From assembly GCA_004369045.1 (NCBI GenBank), contig ML213505.1, forward strand, positions 658,591-722,590: a DNA stretch of 64,000 nt. The letters are read 5' to 3'. Positions 46,185 to 56,939 of this stretch are shown piece after piece (within the stretch, counting starts at the first letter, position 1; each line of letters opens with the position of its first letter). The translations under genes and the position numbers were made by a program. This DNA comes from Heliocybe sulcata. Taxonomy: Eukaryota; Basidiomycota; Agaricomycetes; Gloeophyllales; Gloeophyllaceae. The notes under the pieces were generated by a model. It saw nothing but the letters and a program-made list of their open reading frames with translations, had not been told where the DNA came from and did not search any database.

Positions 46185-47696
46185 TTATATGCCGTGTATC
46201 ATAACACTGAAGGAGAAGTACATCATCCCATATTCGTCGACGCCCTCCAGCCATCTCTGTATCCTCTCCTGCTGCCCAGGGGTACTCCGCTCCTCAGACG
46301 CCCAGAGCTCACCGATACGCAGGCTCCCGCCCTTCCAAGCAGCAAGCAATACATCGTACTCCCTCTCCCACAGCTCCCTATCCCGTGCCTCCCAAAGTGC
46401 CTTGCTCTCAGGTGCAGAAAGCATAGCGAGTTCTTGCGCAAGGTGGCATGGAATCTGGTTCAACGTGCAGAATACGTTGTCGAGAATGTACATCGTGTAG
46501 AGCGTGCGCCGCTTTGCGGAGGCGATGATCCACGACTCCCACCTTGGCCGGGTATGTGAGAGCTCGGCGCTGCAGACAAGACCGGTCTGCGAGATGTGCG
46601 AGGCGAATTCTTGCAGACTGATCATGATGGTCCGGTCAATCAGGCTCTTGCCTGGAGGACTCGAAGAAAAGAATAGCATGATAGCATAGATGAGATACGC
46701 TTGAAATGCCGCCAGTAAATCCGTTTGGCGGTACGTCGAGTGCTGGAAAGCCGTCATGTCAGCGACAGCCAAGAGTCACAAGGAACAGACTTCAATGTAC
46801 TTCTCGAAACAGTCGCTCCATCTCCCACTTGATGGTCTGTGTCGTGATCCCATCGCTGCCTCGAGCACGGTTTTCCCACATGCGGACAAGGCTGAGGCAG
46901 TTCGCCAGAGGTACAGGTATCTCCGAGCCCTCCGCCTGCATCGGATGGATGATAGGAGGCAGTCCGCCTGGGTGAAGCATCATCTTAGGATACGTCTTGA
47001 ACACTCGGGAGATATAGTTAACGGCAAGCGGTGATATATGCTTCGGTTTTTGGTCAGCAGAGGCGAGGATTTGGTCTAGCCACCGGTTACGGATACGGGA
47101 GGAATCGATAGAGGATACCAACTCCATGTCTAGGAACGAGAGGTTAGCCGGGGCAAGTATAACATGGTGGGACTCTTCTGTGGACGGCGTTTGCGACGGT
47201 AGCTCTGGATTTGGAGGGTATGGAGATGCCTCTATTTCCTCATGCCGATAAAATAGCCCCGAGCTACCCGTGTTCGAATCTGAGAAGAGCGAGGGGCTGC
47301 TGCTGCTAGACGGAAAGGCGCACGCCGCAGGGGACGTGGGAAAGGTGTCCGTAATACTGGACCGCTCAGCAGACACGGCGTGACTGCTGTAGTCAAGCGG
47401 GCCGTTGCTTCTGGAATCACGGTGCTGATGATCCATGTCTGGCGGGGGAACGGAGTAGTGGCAAGTTATGCCCCGAGTGTGGCACCGCAGGCAGGTTGGT
47501 CGTTGTAAGTCGCATCTGGTCTTCGCGGTCGTACAGTTCTGGCACGCTTTCTTGCGAGGAGGTGCACGGCTGTTGGTACGCTGGACAGAAGATGATCGTT
47601 GTTCTGCATTAATGTGAACAGTATCCAAGTTAGAGTGCCGTATCGGAATAAGGACAGGCGCATACGACTACCGGGAGGGTCTAGGGACTCTCTCAT
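46185..47696 (-). CDS. Zn2Cys6 (Gal4-type) transcription factor
   Basis: The N-terminal binuclear zinc cluster reads CQNCTTAKTRCDLQ followed by RPTCLRCHTRGITC, with all six cysteines at standard spacing and a basic lead-in PPRKKAC. A Ser/Pro-rich linker follows, then an alpha-helical middle part typical of fungal regulators with SLQEFASHISQTGLVCSAEL, KRRTLYTMYILDNVFCTLNQ and IPCHLAQELAMLSAPESKALW. Two introns: the first joins MRESLDPP to EQRSSSV (ATG 47696), the second joins LFRE to HSTYRQTDLL (donor GTACAT). About 460 residues, shorter than many members. It is divergent from the DHA2 transporter and convergent with the methyltransferase, so a local regulatory role is plausible but inferred. 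Confidence 0.9.
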
Positions 47697-48339
47697 GCCG
47701 TATGCAATGGACTACACCGGGCGCATCTTTGTATATGAACCGGACGTACTAAGCGGAGGTAAATGCTGACAAAGTACGACCTCCGATTGGCTCCACGGAG
47801 TTCCGGAGAGTGGCACAACTGTTTTCAACTATTTGGCTCCGTCGTCGGCCTGCACCTCTGCTGCACTATGCTTTCCATTACTGCACAGCTTGCCCTATAG
47901 CCAGCCATCATCATCGTACGAGTTGCATTATTGACTGAGCAAGTCATATAGGCAACCTCGACGCTGTCGGAACCGGTGCTGCATTAGACTAATACCAGCA
48001 TCGCCATCCCGCCGGACAGCACGGAAACACGGTAGTTTCGAAGTCTTGACGAGTCTCTGTGCTTAAACTGATTATACTGTTGAGAAGATCTATGCGGCAA
48101 CGAGTATAGTAGCCGCGGTACCGGGGGCCCATTGCTCTCGGACTGGGTTCTCAATTCTAATTGGCTAATGGCGCCCGCTGACTCCTTCTCGCGGAGCCGT
48201 GCACTGTATGTCCTATGACTGTCTGATGACTCAAGCAGGTCATTGTTTGCTGGCTTAACGGTATTCATACTCTTGTTATGTAGTGGGTATAAAGTGCTGG
48301 CACTACGACCAGGCTGAGCAGCAGCCACACTTCGACAAA
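47697..48339. promoter_or_regulatory. Divergent region, Zn2Cys6 factor / DHA2 transporter
   Basis: The 643 nt between opposite start codons contain the CGG/CCG motif group at 47783-47808 and an ATTGG (reverse CCAAT) at 47785-47789. An open frame on the minus strand (47984-48370) has no domain and is not called. Confidence 0.5.
47783..47808. promoter_or_regulatory. CGG/CCG motif cluster incl. CGGAGTTCCG
   Basis: Within 26 nt there is an everted pair CCG-N10-CGG (47783-47798), an inverted pair CGGAGTTCCG (47796-47805) and a direct pair CGGAG-TTC-CGGAG (47796-47808). Such triplets are recognised by Zn2Cys6 proteins. The site lies about 90 nt upstream of the regulator's own ATG, so autoregulation is possible. 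Confidence 0.4.
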
Positions 48340-50054
48340 ATGACTGCAGCGACCAACAACTCCTCTTCACCTGACGCCCCCAGTCGATCCTCTCGTATCG
48401 AGCGGTTACGGGAAAAATCCAAGCCCTTCCTTTTAGCCATCTTTGCTGGCTCTATGACGCTCGACCTTTTCAATTCCACGGGCATGGTATTCGCGCAAAG
48501 CTCAATAGTAGAGCAATTTGGCGTCAGCGAATCGGAAGCAAGCTGGACTCTTAGCGCGTACACCCTCACTTTTGGGAGTTTCTTGCTCCTGGCAGGACGA
48601 GCTGGTGAGTATAGCATATACTGCATACAAGTCTTCGAACCTTAATATCGCAATGAAAGGGGACATCTTCGGTCACAAGGAAATATACACCGTCGGTCTG
48701 CTGTTCTTTACGTTGTTCGCTGCCCTATCGGCAGGAATCACATCTTCTCTGATTGCGTTGATTGTCCTGCGCGCCTTCCAGGGCATCGCAGCGGCCGCCA
48801 CAATTCCGACTGCCTACGCTCTGATCGCCGCTAATTATGAGGGGAAGGCCCTCGAGATGGCTGTCGCAGGTCTGGGTGCTTGCCAATCTATAGGCTACGT
48901 GACTGGAGTTGTTGGTGAGTTATTCATTTTATTCCTAGTACAGGCGCTCACTAACGTGACCTGGCAGTGGGAGGCGCGTTCGCAGGAACATCCATCGGAT
49001 ATCGAGGACAGCTCTGGCTGTGCTTCGGCATGGGTGCCATCTTCACTCTTCTTGGGTTCCTTTTGATTCCGCCTACGCGCTCTTGTCGCAGCGACATGGG
49101 GTCACTTGATTACGGCGGTGCCGTGGTAGCTACCGCGGGAGCATTACTTCTTGTCTTGGGCTTCACCGAGGCCCAGGAAGGATGGAGTCGGGCGAGAGTC
49201 ATCGCGCCAATTGTCTCGGGCGGCGTCGTGTTCGCTCTTTTCGGTATCTACGAAGAGGTTATCCTTCCGCGATGGCTGCCCGAAGTGGAGCCTTTGATTC
49301 CTAGACGGCTTTGGAGTTATAAGAATCTTGTGCCAATCTCGGCAGCGACATGCTGCTACTATGCGACGTTCTCCATTTTGCTTCTGAATGGGTCCCAGTT
49401 CTTTGTCGTCGTGCAGCACGTACGTGTTCTTCTCTCCGCTTATTTCTTTACCTTCATCTGACACATTATGAACAGACATCCACCGTCTTATCGGCATTAC
49501 AGTTCCTACCGGTCGCCGTGGTGGCTTTCTTTTTGATGCCCGTAGCCGCTCATTTCTACAATCACCGCTTCATGCCGCCCAAATGGGTGCTTGCGTTCGG
49601 TCAATGCCTCTGCGTGGCGAGCGTAGCGCTCTTCTCGGCAAACGAAGTGGACAGCTCGTACTGGCATTGGAGTTTCCCAAGTCTGGTCGTCTACTCCTTC
49701 GGCTCTGGGCTCTTCTTCGTCAACTTCCTCAACGTCGTCTACGCAAGCGCACGGCTAGAGGATCAAGGTTTGATATCTGGTGTAATCCAGACGGTAGCGC
49801 AGGTCTCGAATGCCACGGCTATCGGCATAGCCAGCTCCTTCGTAAAAGGCGGGACAAAGGAACAGCTGCTGGAGCAGTATAAGAGGAGTTTCTATCTGGC
49901 CATCGCCTTCGCTGGACTTGCTGTTCTGATTGCAGTCCTGTTCGTCCGGCCTATTTCCCCGAAGCCGAAGCCGACTGGCAACTCTGATGAAGAGAAAGGG
50001 GGTGAAGAGAGCACCAAGATACCCGGGAGCAGGGCAAATGATACCATAAAGTAG
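48340..50054 (+). CDS. MFS transporter, DHA2 (14-TM) drug:H+ antiporter type
   Basis: This is a plasma- or vacuole-membrane exporter or permease. Fourteen hydrophobic segments can be counted, from FLLAIFAGSMTLDLFNSTGM to YLAIAFAGLAVLIAVLFV. Typical MFS elements are the loop-2 motif LAGRAGDIFGHKEIYTVG (joined across an intron) and LRAFQGIAAAATIPTAYALI with the conserved R-x-x-Q-G. The antiporter-type motif C is IGYVTGVVVGGAFAG. The N-terminal about 25 residues are Ser/Asn-rich and cytosolic. The C-terminal tail is charged and ends RANDTIK. Three short introns. The start ATG at 48340 gives MTAATNNSSSPD. About 515 residues, intact. The substrate is unknown. Confidence 0.9.
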
Positions 50055-50475
50055 TTGGGGAATTATAGGGCATCAGGGAATTATAGGGCATCACTGGCAT
50101 GGGCTAGTAGACGTTTGCGTTGGGCGGGATTCTCTTGGGACATTCGGACATTTTATATATGCACCTACTGTATACCGATATACTCTGATAATGTCAGATT
50201 CAAGTCTGCCAGATTAATACCAATTAATGAAAAAGAGCAGAGGGAGAGTCATGCTACTTACACGCATTTAATGCAGGCGGATTGGTGACCTACTCATATC
50301 AGACTCCAGAATTTCAGAGTGAGTCGGAGTGAACGCACGGCAGTAAGCCGCTCATTCGGAACTTTCCGGTGGTTAATTAGCAAGCGACTGTACGCCGGCC
50401 TATAGCAGCCACACGTTCTTCTGCTCCATCTCGGACGCGTTTCGTCGCGACATATCGCGTGCCAGGGAAAAGCGG
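50055..50475. other. Spacer after the transporter
   Basis: Just past the stop, a 16-nt unit GGGGAATTATAGGGCATCA-like sequence occurs twice in tandem (about 50057-50093; the shared part is GGGAATTATAGGGCATCA). Otherwise I see no feature. The last part is the promoter of the mitochondrial synthetase gene. Confidence 0.5.
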
Positions 50476-51955
50476 ATGTACAGGACACTGAATCTGCGTT
50501 GCATACAGCGCGTACTACGCCCTGGGCGGTTATATACCACTCCCGCTTCCTCCACCGTCAAGGTTCTCGGTACGGACTACCTAACGGACTCTTACACAAA
50601 CATAACCCCGACTATCCTCTCCAAGCTTCCTTTACAGCTTCATAGGCAACCGGCGCATCCACTGGGCACGCTCCGCACCCTGATTGAGTCTCACTTCCCT
50701 TCCTTCTCCCACCTTTCTTCTCTCTCGCCGATCGTCACGCCGTACCAGAACTTTGACTCTCTGTCATTCCCTGCGGACCATCCAGGACGCTCCGTGACCG
50801 ATAGTTACTACATCAACAAGGATGTCATGCTCCGCACGCATACCAGCGCTCACGAAGTGGAGACATTCGCAAAGGGAGAGACAAAGTGGTTGCTCACCGC
50901 CGATGTCTACCGAAGAGACGAGATCGACGGGAGCCATTACCCCGTGTTCCACCAGATGGAAGGGGCTAAAATTTTTGAGGCTGCTCCCTACGCAATGAGG
51001 GAGGTGGAAGAGGACAACGAGCGGCTTTCGGCGCATTTGAAACAGTCTAATATCGTTATTGAAGACATCCCTCACCTGACACCAGCCAACCCCTCCCAGC
51101 CCTCGCATAATCCACAGCATTCCGAGGCAGTCGCTTTAAATCTGAAACTTCACCTCAACAGTCTCCTGCTGGAATTATTCGGCGACGCTGCTGGGGCAAC
51201 GAAAGAGGACCCACTGAAGGTCCGCTGGATCGAGGCGTACTTCCCGTTCACGAGTCCCAGCTACGAAGTCGAAGTATTCTTTCGCGGAAAATGGCTGGAG
51301 ATCCTCGGATGCGGTGTCGTTCTGCAAGGAACGCTCGACCGTGCAAGTACGCATATTATACCCTGCTTTTCGCTTTATTCATGCTAAGTCTGGTATCTTT
51401 AGATGTCCCAAACAAGCTTGGTTGGGCCTTCGGACTCGGTCTTGAACGGATAGCCATGATCCTCTACTCCATCCCAGACATTCGCCTGTTCTGGTCTTCT
51501 GACAAGCGGTTCCTCTCACAGTTCACCCCCGGCAGAATTTCGACATTCAAACCGTATTCGAAGTACCCTCCGTGCCATAAGGATGTTAGTTTCTGGCTGC
51601 CAAGTAGGCCAGACGGCGAGGCAAAAATGCATGACAATGATTTCTGCGATCTTGTGAGGGACGTGGCAGGCGACTTGGTGGAGGATGTAAAAGTGGTAAA
51701 TATTATTACTTTTTTCATCGTCTTGGGCCTAACTATGTTGTAGATTGACAGATTCACGCACCCAAAAACAAAGCGAGACAGTCTCTGCTACAGAATCAAC
51801 TATCGGTCGATGGATAGGTAGGTCGTTACTCTTCAAGCATCCGCGTGGCAGCTACTGATGTTTCACGTAGGTCTTTGTCTAATGCCGAGGTTAACGATAT
51901 CCAGGACCAAGTAGTCTCGCATCTGAAAGATCGCTTTGGAGTTGAGATTCGTTAA
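50476..51955 (+). CDS. Mitochondrial phenylalanyl-tRNA synthetase
   Basis: This monomeric class II synthetase charges mitochondrial tRNA-Phe. The N-terminus [20 protein letters not shown] is a likely presequence. Class II motifs are present: [20 protein letters not shown] (motif 2 region precursor), [20 protein letters not shown] and HQMEGAKIF, and motif 3 [20 protein letters not shown]. The C-terminal anticodon-binding (B8/FDX-ACB-like) part shows [20 protein letters not shown] and ends [11 protein letters not shown]. Three short introns near the 3' end (after DRA, VKV and SMDR). About 440 residues, complete. Confidence 0.93.
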
Positions 51956-52130
51956 TTGCGATTATAGGTGATACAATATGCTGTAAGATGCCAAGTCCTA
52001 AGTAGCGCCTGCTACACAACCCCCCGCTGAGTAGCGCCTGACTTCCCACCCTCCAGCCTCTAGAGACGTAGTCAACAGCTGACTCATCTGGGTCGAGCTT
52101 ACCCCCCGCCATAGCCCGATCTATCACCTC

Positions 52131-53033
52131 CTATGACTGTACCTCCTGCGCAACGCCGACCTGAGCAGCTCGAAGAACGCGGTCCTTGATCATGTAGCCA
52201 GACTTTTGGCAATCGATGACCGTGCCAGGCTCCTTGCCGGGTATTGGGGCCTGGTAGAGCGCCTCCATCTTATTCGGGTCGAAGACGTCACCAGTAGGGT
52301 CAAACGGTTTTATTTGATACTTGAATAATGTCGAGAGGAGTAGGCGGTGCGTCATTTCCACGCCATGATGTAGCTCGACGAGATGATCTCGCGCGGACTT
52401 CTGTGGTATTGAAGGACCTGAGGATTCAGTGGTCGTGGAGGATATTGAGGAGTTAGAGGGGTGATCTTCTGATGCAGAGGATTGGAGAGCAGATGAGGGC
52501 ACCGACTTGAGGGCAAGGGCAAGTACGTCGACAGTTTCGAGCAGATCCGATGCAAATCTGCTGATTGCGAAGTCTTTTTGCTGTTCCTTCTCGCGAGCAG
52601 CGTTACGCTGGAGGTTAAGGAAGTCCGCCTGGAGATATTGTAGGCGAGCCTAAGAAAGCTAGGGTCAACAGAGTCATGGATGGATTTCATCGGACAGAGA
52701 GAACATGTTGATTTGGTGGCCAGCCAGGAAATGCGGTGATAGAATTTGAATTAATACCTTGAGATCGGTAACCTCCTCCTCCTTCCCTTTTAACTTGGTC
52801 TCCCACTCGTTCTCTGCGGGCGTACTTGACGGCCCCTCGGGGTGTTTGTTCTCTTCCTTATCCTCTCCCTCCTTCGCCTCTTCAGTTGCACTCTCGGGCT
52901 TAGCGCCCGAATAGTATCGTGTGCCCATAGCCATAGCTCGCCTGCTCTGCCGATGTAACGCGTTCGTGGAGGGCCGCGATGACATGGTTGCGGCGCAAGA
53001 CCGGAAGAGCTGGAAAGCCTGAGCACAAGTCAT
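52131..53033 (-). CDS. Mitochondrial GrpE nucleotide exchange factor (Mge1)
   Basis: This is the matrix cochaperone that releases ADP from mitochondrial Hsp70 during import and folding. The N-terminus (MTCAQAFQLFRSCAATMSSR, then RRAMAMGTRYYS) is a mitochondrial presequence. A charged linker and a coiled coil follow: KLKGKEEEVTDLKARLQYLQ and ADFLNLQRNAAREKEQQKDF. The beta domain shows LEALYQAP-like MEALYQAPIPGKEPGTVIDC and ends KSGYMIKDRVLRAAQVGVAQ, the GrpE signature. A Ser-rich insert (SEDHPSNSSISSTTTESSG) is longer than in yeast. One intron of about 105 nt. ATG 53033, stop 52131. About 265 residues. Confidence 0.93.
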
Positions 53034-53263
53034 GATAAAGCGTGAGGTCTGAGATAGAAAGGGCAAGATGAGGAGCTCGTAAATAGAGAGCTTTTATGAG
53101 GTGGCTGACTGCAAAGTCAGCAAGCGTACGGATGGCCCGGGCAAAAATTGCGGGAACAATTCACGGCTTTGCCCGAGACACGTAGTTGCCTTTCTGGGTC
53201 ATGGTTGTGGCGAGAGTATTCCTTCATTCGTACCGCCACTTACACTCGCGCCTACAAGTCACT

Positions 53264-54821
53264 ATGTCTGTCTCCGGCTCGCTCAAAATCAAGATTCCGA
53301 AGGGAGGAGACCAGGTATATTGAATTCGACGACTTGCATATATTTTGTGCTCAATAGATTCGCCGCGGAAAGCCTTCAAATTCGAGGCAGGCAGAAGCGC
53401 CTCGTAAGCGGAGCAACACGAAACGACGCGTCGTGTCGGATGAGGAAGAGGACGATCGTTATGCTGGTCCTTCCAAGCCGAATACTCCTCGCGCCAAGCG
53501 GCCTAGAAGGAGCACTTCTGCACATGATGGAGAAGAGGAGGTCGATGTGGAAGGCCCAGGTGATGAAATGGAGGATACGAGATTCCTTGCTCTAGCAGCG
53601 CCGGCTGAGGAAGCGGAGCGGCCACCGTTCAAGAAGAAGAAGAGTACTCCGCTGGAAACTGTCGTGTCTAGACAATCATCGTATGATCCACCGAAGAGAG
53701 TACGGAAGAGGAGTGCGAAGGCCGTCTGGTCGTCTGACGAGGACTATTCGGAGAGGGTCGGGAATGGAGATATGGATTTAGAGGATGAGGATTTCGAGCC
53801 GGAGCCCAAAAAGCAGCGCGGTTTGAAGAGAGAGGAGAAAGAGAAGAGTGTGCCCCGGACGAACGGAATTGTGAAAGTAAAGGCCGGGAAGAAGGCGAAG
53901 AAAGAAGAGAAGGAAATCGTCTTTAAGGATGAACGCAACGCATCCGCACCGGTCGCACCTTCTAGCACGAAGAAGACTCCTACAGCATCGCTACCTCCTA
54001 CGCCTCTAATCCGGCGACCAAAGGATACTGACGATACGAAGGATGGTGCTTCCACTACGACCGGTTCAACGCCTCCTACGACCGCCGTGAATACCCCGGC
54101 GCCGGCTGCTGCAGCACCGAGCTCTTCCGTGGATTCTGAGCTGCCCTCTGCGACTGTTCCACCCCCAGCTTCCACCTCGTCTCTCCCGCCAATTCCCAAG
54201 AAGAAGAAACTTCCCACAATTAAGAAGAATAAACCAGCTGGCGACTCCGCTGTGTCTGCTCCTCTGGCTACTCCTTACTCCAAGAAGAATGGTAACGATG
54301 CAGCCAAGGCAGGAAGTGGCGGTGCGTCTGCCTTAGACAGGAAAGCGAACGTGGCGGATACCGCAGATGATGGCCTGTCGGGTCTGTTTGGAAAGAAAAA
54401 GGTTGTGGAGGAGAAGGCGGAATTCGACTTGAGGAATAAGGATATATATGCCGAGTTATTCAAGGGTGTAAGTTACCATCTCATGCGCTCGTCCTTGTCC
54501 CATTAAAACGCCGCCATGCAATAGACTGGCGGAGCTCCTCGCTCGGGAATCAAGAGCAAAGAGAAGGAACTGGAGCGACGGAAGGAGCTGGACAAGATGC
54601 GCGAGGAAGCACGCGCTAAGCGACTCGAGGAGGCAAAGCACTCCTTCTCGTTAACATCAGCGACCGAGAAAGTCGGGCGCTTCGAGGATCTGTTGAAGGA
54701 GCGGAAGAGCTCGGCGGCGTATCCGAATCTTTTGTGCGGGAAGGTGAGGGAGATGTGGGATGGCGCGAGGAGGGAGAGGGAGCGGAAGAAGAACGAAGCT
54801 TCGCCAGAGCTGCGCAGATGA
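53264..54821 (+). CDS. Disordered, highly charged protein, probably nuclear
   Basis: Family not recognised. The start MSVSGSLKIKIPKGGDQ (ATG 53264) joins through a 43-nt intron to IRRGKPSNSRQAEAPRKR. Most of the about 490 residues are of low complexity. Basic clusters (RAKRPRRSTS, KKQRGLKREEKEK, KVKAGKKAKKEEKE) alternate with acidic runs (SDEEEDDRY) and a Thr/Pro/Ala-rich middle. After a second intron at KG, the C-terminus is helical and conserved-looking: GIKSKEKELERRKELDKMRE, SATEKVGRFEDLLKERKSSA, YPNLLCGKVREMWDGARRE. Composition suggests a chromatin- or RNA-associated nuclear protein. The 'KIKIPK' opening is a candidate short linear motif. Confidence 0.75.
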
Positions 54822-54989
54822 TCATGCATAAGGGGATTATTCTGTGATCTCCCAATCTGCTATGCCCTACATCACCGTTGGTGATGTTAGGTACATATTG
54901 AAGAGAACGTTCTACAGCGCGACATAAATACATTACACGAGGTGTCGACAATGGGATTGCGAACATAAGTCGATATAACGCAAACATTA

Positions 54990-55300
54990 ATGTATCGCCG
55001 AGACTGGGACCATGATGGTCCGAACCCATTGCAGGATCCGCAGCCTTGAGAGACACTCCCCGGGTGACAGCCGTATTTTGCCATATGTTGTTTCCCCGCC
55101 AGTCAAGCTTCAAGAACCACCCCTCCTTTGGCAAGCCAAAGCAGAGGAATATCACTATGCTGCAGACAGAGACGCCACAGTCGATGGCGGCGGACAGGAT
55201 ATAGTTGTAACGTATCCATCCCGAAAAGCGGCGGCGACGCATCTAGTACTGGAAGATGAAAGCGGTGCCAGCGAACATCAGGAATAACGAGCACATGCAC
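54990..55300 (-). pseudogene. Oligopeptide transporter (OPT) C-terminal remnant
   Basis: Only the last transmembrane part of an OPT-type proton/oligopeptide symporter is left: LMFAGTAFIFQY, then RRRRFSGWIRYNYILSAAID, CGVSVCSIVIFLCFGLPKEG and WRGNNIWQNTAVTRGVSLKA. The pattern RRRxFxxWxRYNYILSAAxD is characteristic of the family's last helices. An in-frame TAG (55243-55245 on the plus strand as CTA) interrupts the copy just before RRRRF. One base seems lost near 55022, so that the usual final GFGPS-W falls in another frame. Nothing OPT-like is found upstream, where the other 600 or so residues should be. This is a dead fragment. Confidence 0.72.
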
Positions 55301-55533
55301 TATTCACCATTGGTCTTTTGCTCGTCAAACTTGAATAGGAACGCATGTGATTGGGAAACTATCCGAATCTTGGCATTGGAAGTTAGATTGCAAGATGTTG
55401 AACCAGTTGCTACTCAGTGCCACGACTGTCAAAGCCAAGCGCGGAGCGAGAAAGGGACCTAAATCTAATAGCCTAGTCACGAAAACTCTGACGACGCCGT
55501 CAGGCAAAACAATCGGATGTCAGCAGTAAAGCT

Positions 55534-56939
55534 TCAGGTCCCCAATCCCTCCAGCGCACTCTCCGCGACCTTATAGATGCGCCCAAACATACCCATCAGT
55601 ACTCCTCGCTTCTTCCGCCCCTTATCTTCCTCCCCTCCTACATCCGATCCATCGCTGACATTCACCGTAGCCATCTGCTCCTCCAAGTAGAACGGGGTGA
55701 AGACAGACTCGAGGTCTTTCACGATACGGATTAGGGCGCGGACGCCGGAAGAAATTGATGGTATATTCTGAGGTGAGTAGAGAGCGGCGATGAGGTCGTC
55801 TGAGGTGCTGAGGAGGGAGGAGGAGAGCGGTGGAAGGCGGGAGAGGGGGGCGTTTGGTAGAGCGGGTACTGATATAGAGGAATTGGAGAACGAAGTGGGG
55901 GAGGGGGGCGTGAAAAGGGTGGGCAGATGCGTGTGCAGCGTTGTTGTCAGATTTAGCAGCGGGAGGACCTGGCCACAGGATCAGACCCCTGCAAATGCAA
56001 AGGAAGATGTGAGGAAATACCTGCTTGGCGCGATCAACCTCCTCTTTCTTCAGCTTCGCAGTACCGAGCCCCAATTCTGCCCACCCGTCATCTTCATCTT
56101 CCTCTCCCCCAAAATCCTCGTCCGCATCATGATCATTGTAATCTTCGATCATCTCCTTCAGCTCGCGCACTCCGTCTCGCAAGCTCCCGCCATCAATCGT
56201 CCATAGCTTCTGGACGGCTTCCGCATTATCCTTCGATAGGCCCGAAAGGGTAGCTTTATTTTTCCCTGCGCTCTTTGAGCTCTTGCTAGAAGGGGGTGGA
56301 GGAGCGCCGGTAGCTCCATCAATGACTTCGTGAATTGTCCCCGTCATTTTGAGATATTCATCTTGTGAAGAGCCAATAAATAGCTCTTCACCATTCATCA
56401 GGTCCCCGGGTACGCGAGGAGCACTCACTCTCCTCCCTGTGGAATCCGAGGCCAGATGGAGATACGCTTGCAGCAGCGACCGCGTATTGTAAACCACGTC
56501 CTCCACTAGTTGAGTTACTTCTTTGACCAGATACTCTCCATATGTTGCTCGATATAGGCCGAAAGTCCCTGTGCATCCTGCGAGATCGCTAATCTGGCTC
56601 GTCAACTCAGTCAAGACAGGAACCGATGCAGAGTAAGCTGGCGGCCCGGATGGCTTGAGGACTAGAGCAAGCTTTGTAACCGAATGCGAGACCATTTGCA
56701 GAATGGAAAGCAGATCTTTGCGTAACGTCTCAAGCGGCGGCGGGGGCGATGTTGAAGACGGTGTATCCGTAAAATGGCTGGATGACAGGGACAGCGGCGA
56801 GGCCAGGGCGTTCAGCGCCGTCGTGCATGTCTGCGAAGTGATAGAGAATGCGGTGACAGCTGTAGCACATGTTCAGCATAAGAGAAGTAGAGATATAAAT
56901 CGGAAGAGGACCTTTTTGTTTGTCGTCGGACTGAGCCAT
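55534..56939 (-). CDS. Cyclin-D1-binding protein 1-like (GCIP/CCNDBP1 family)
   Basis: It is predicted to be helical, about 430 residues. The start MAQSDDKQK (ATG 56939) joins through a short intron to AVTAFSITSQTCTTALNALA. The conserved core is ETLRKDLLSILQMVSHSVTK, LALVLKPSGPPAYSASVPVL and VTQLVEDVVYNTRSLLQAYL, which resembles the N-terminal domain of the GCIP family (PF13324). A Ser/Lys linker, then VQKLWTIDGGSLRDGVRELK, an acidic DADEDFGGEEDEDDGWAELG and a C-terminal helix follow. Human GCIP binds cyclin D; the fungal role is unknown. An in-frame stretch before the ATG stays open to 57032 without an ATG. The identification rests on pattern recall. Confidence 0.7.

Noticed and set aside
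48303-48626. Minus-strand open frame of 107 codons
   Set aside because: It is antisense to the first exon of the DHA2 transporter.
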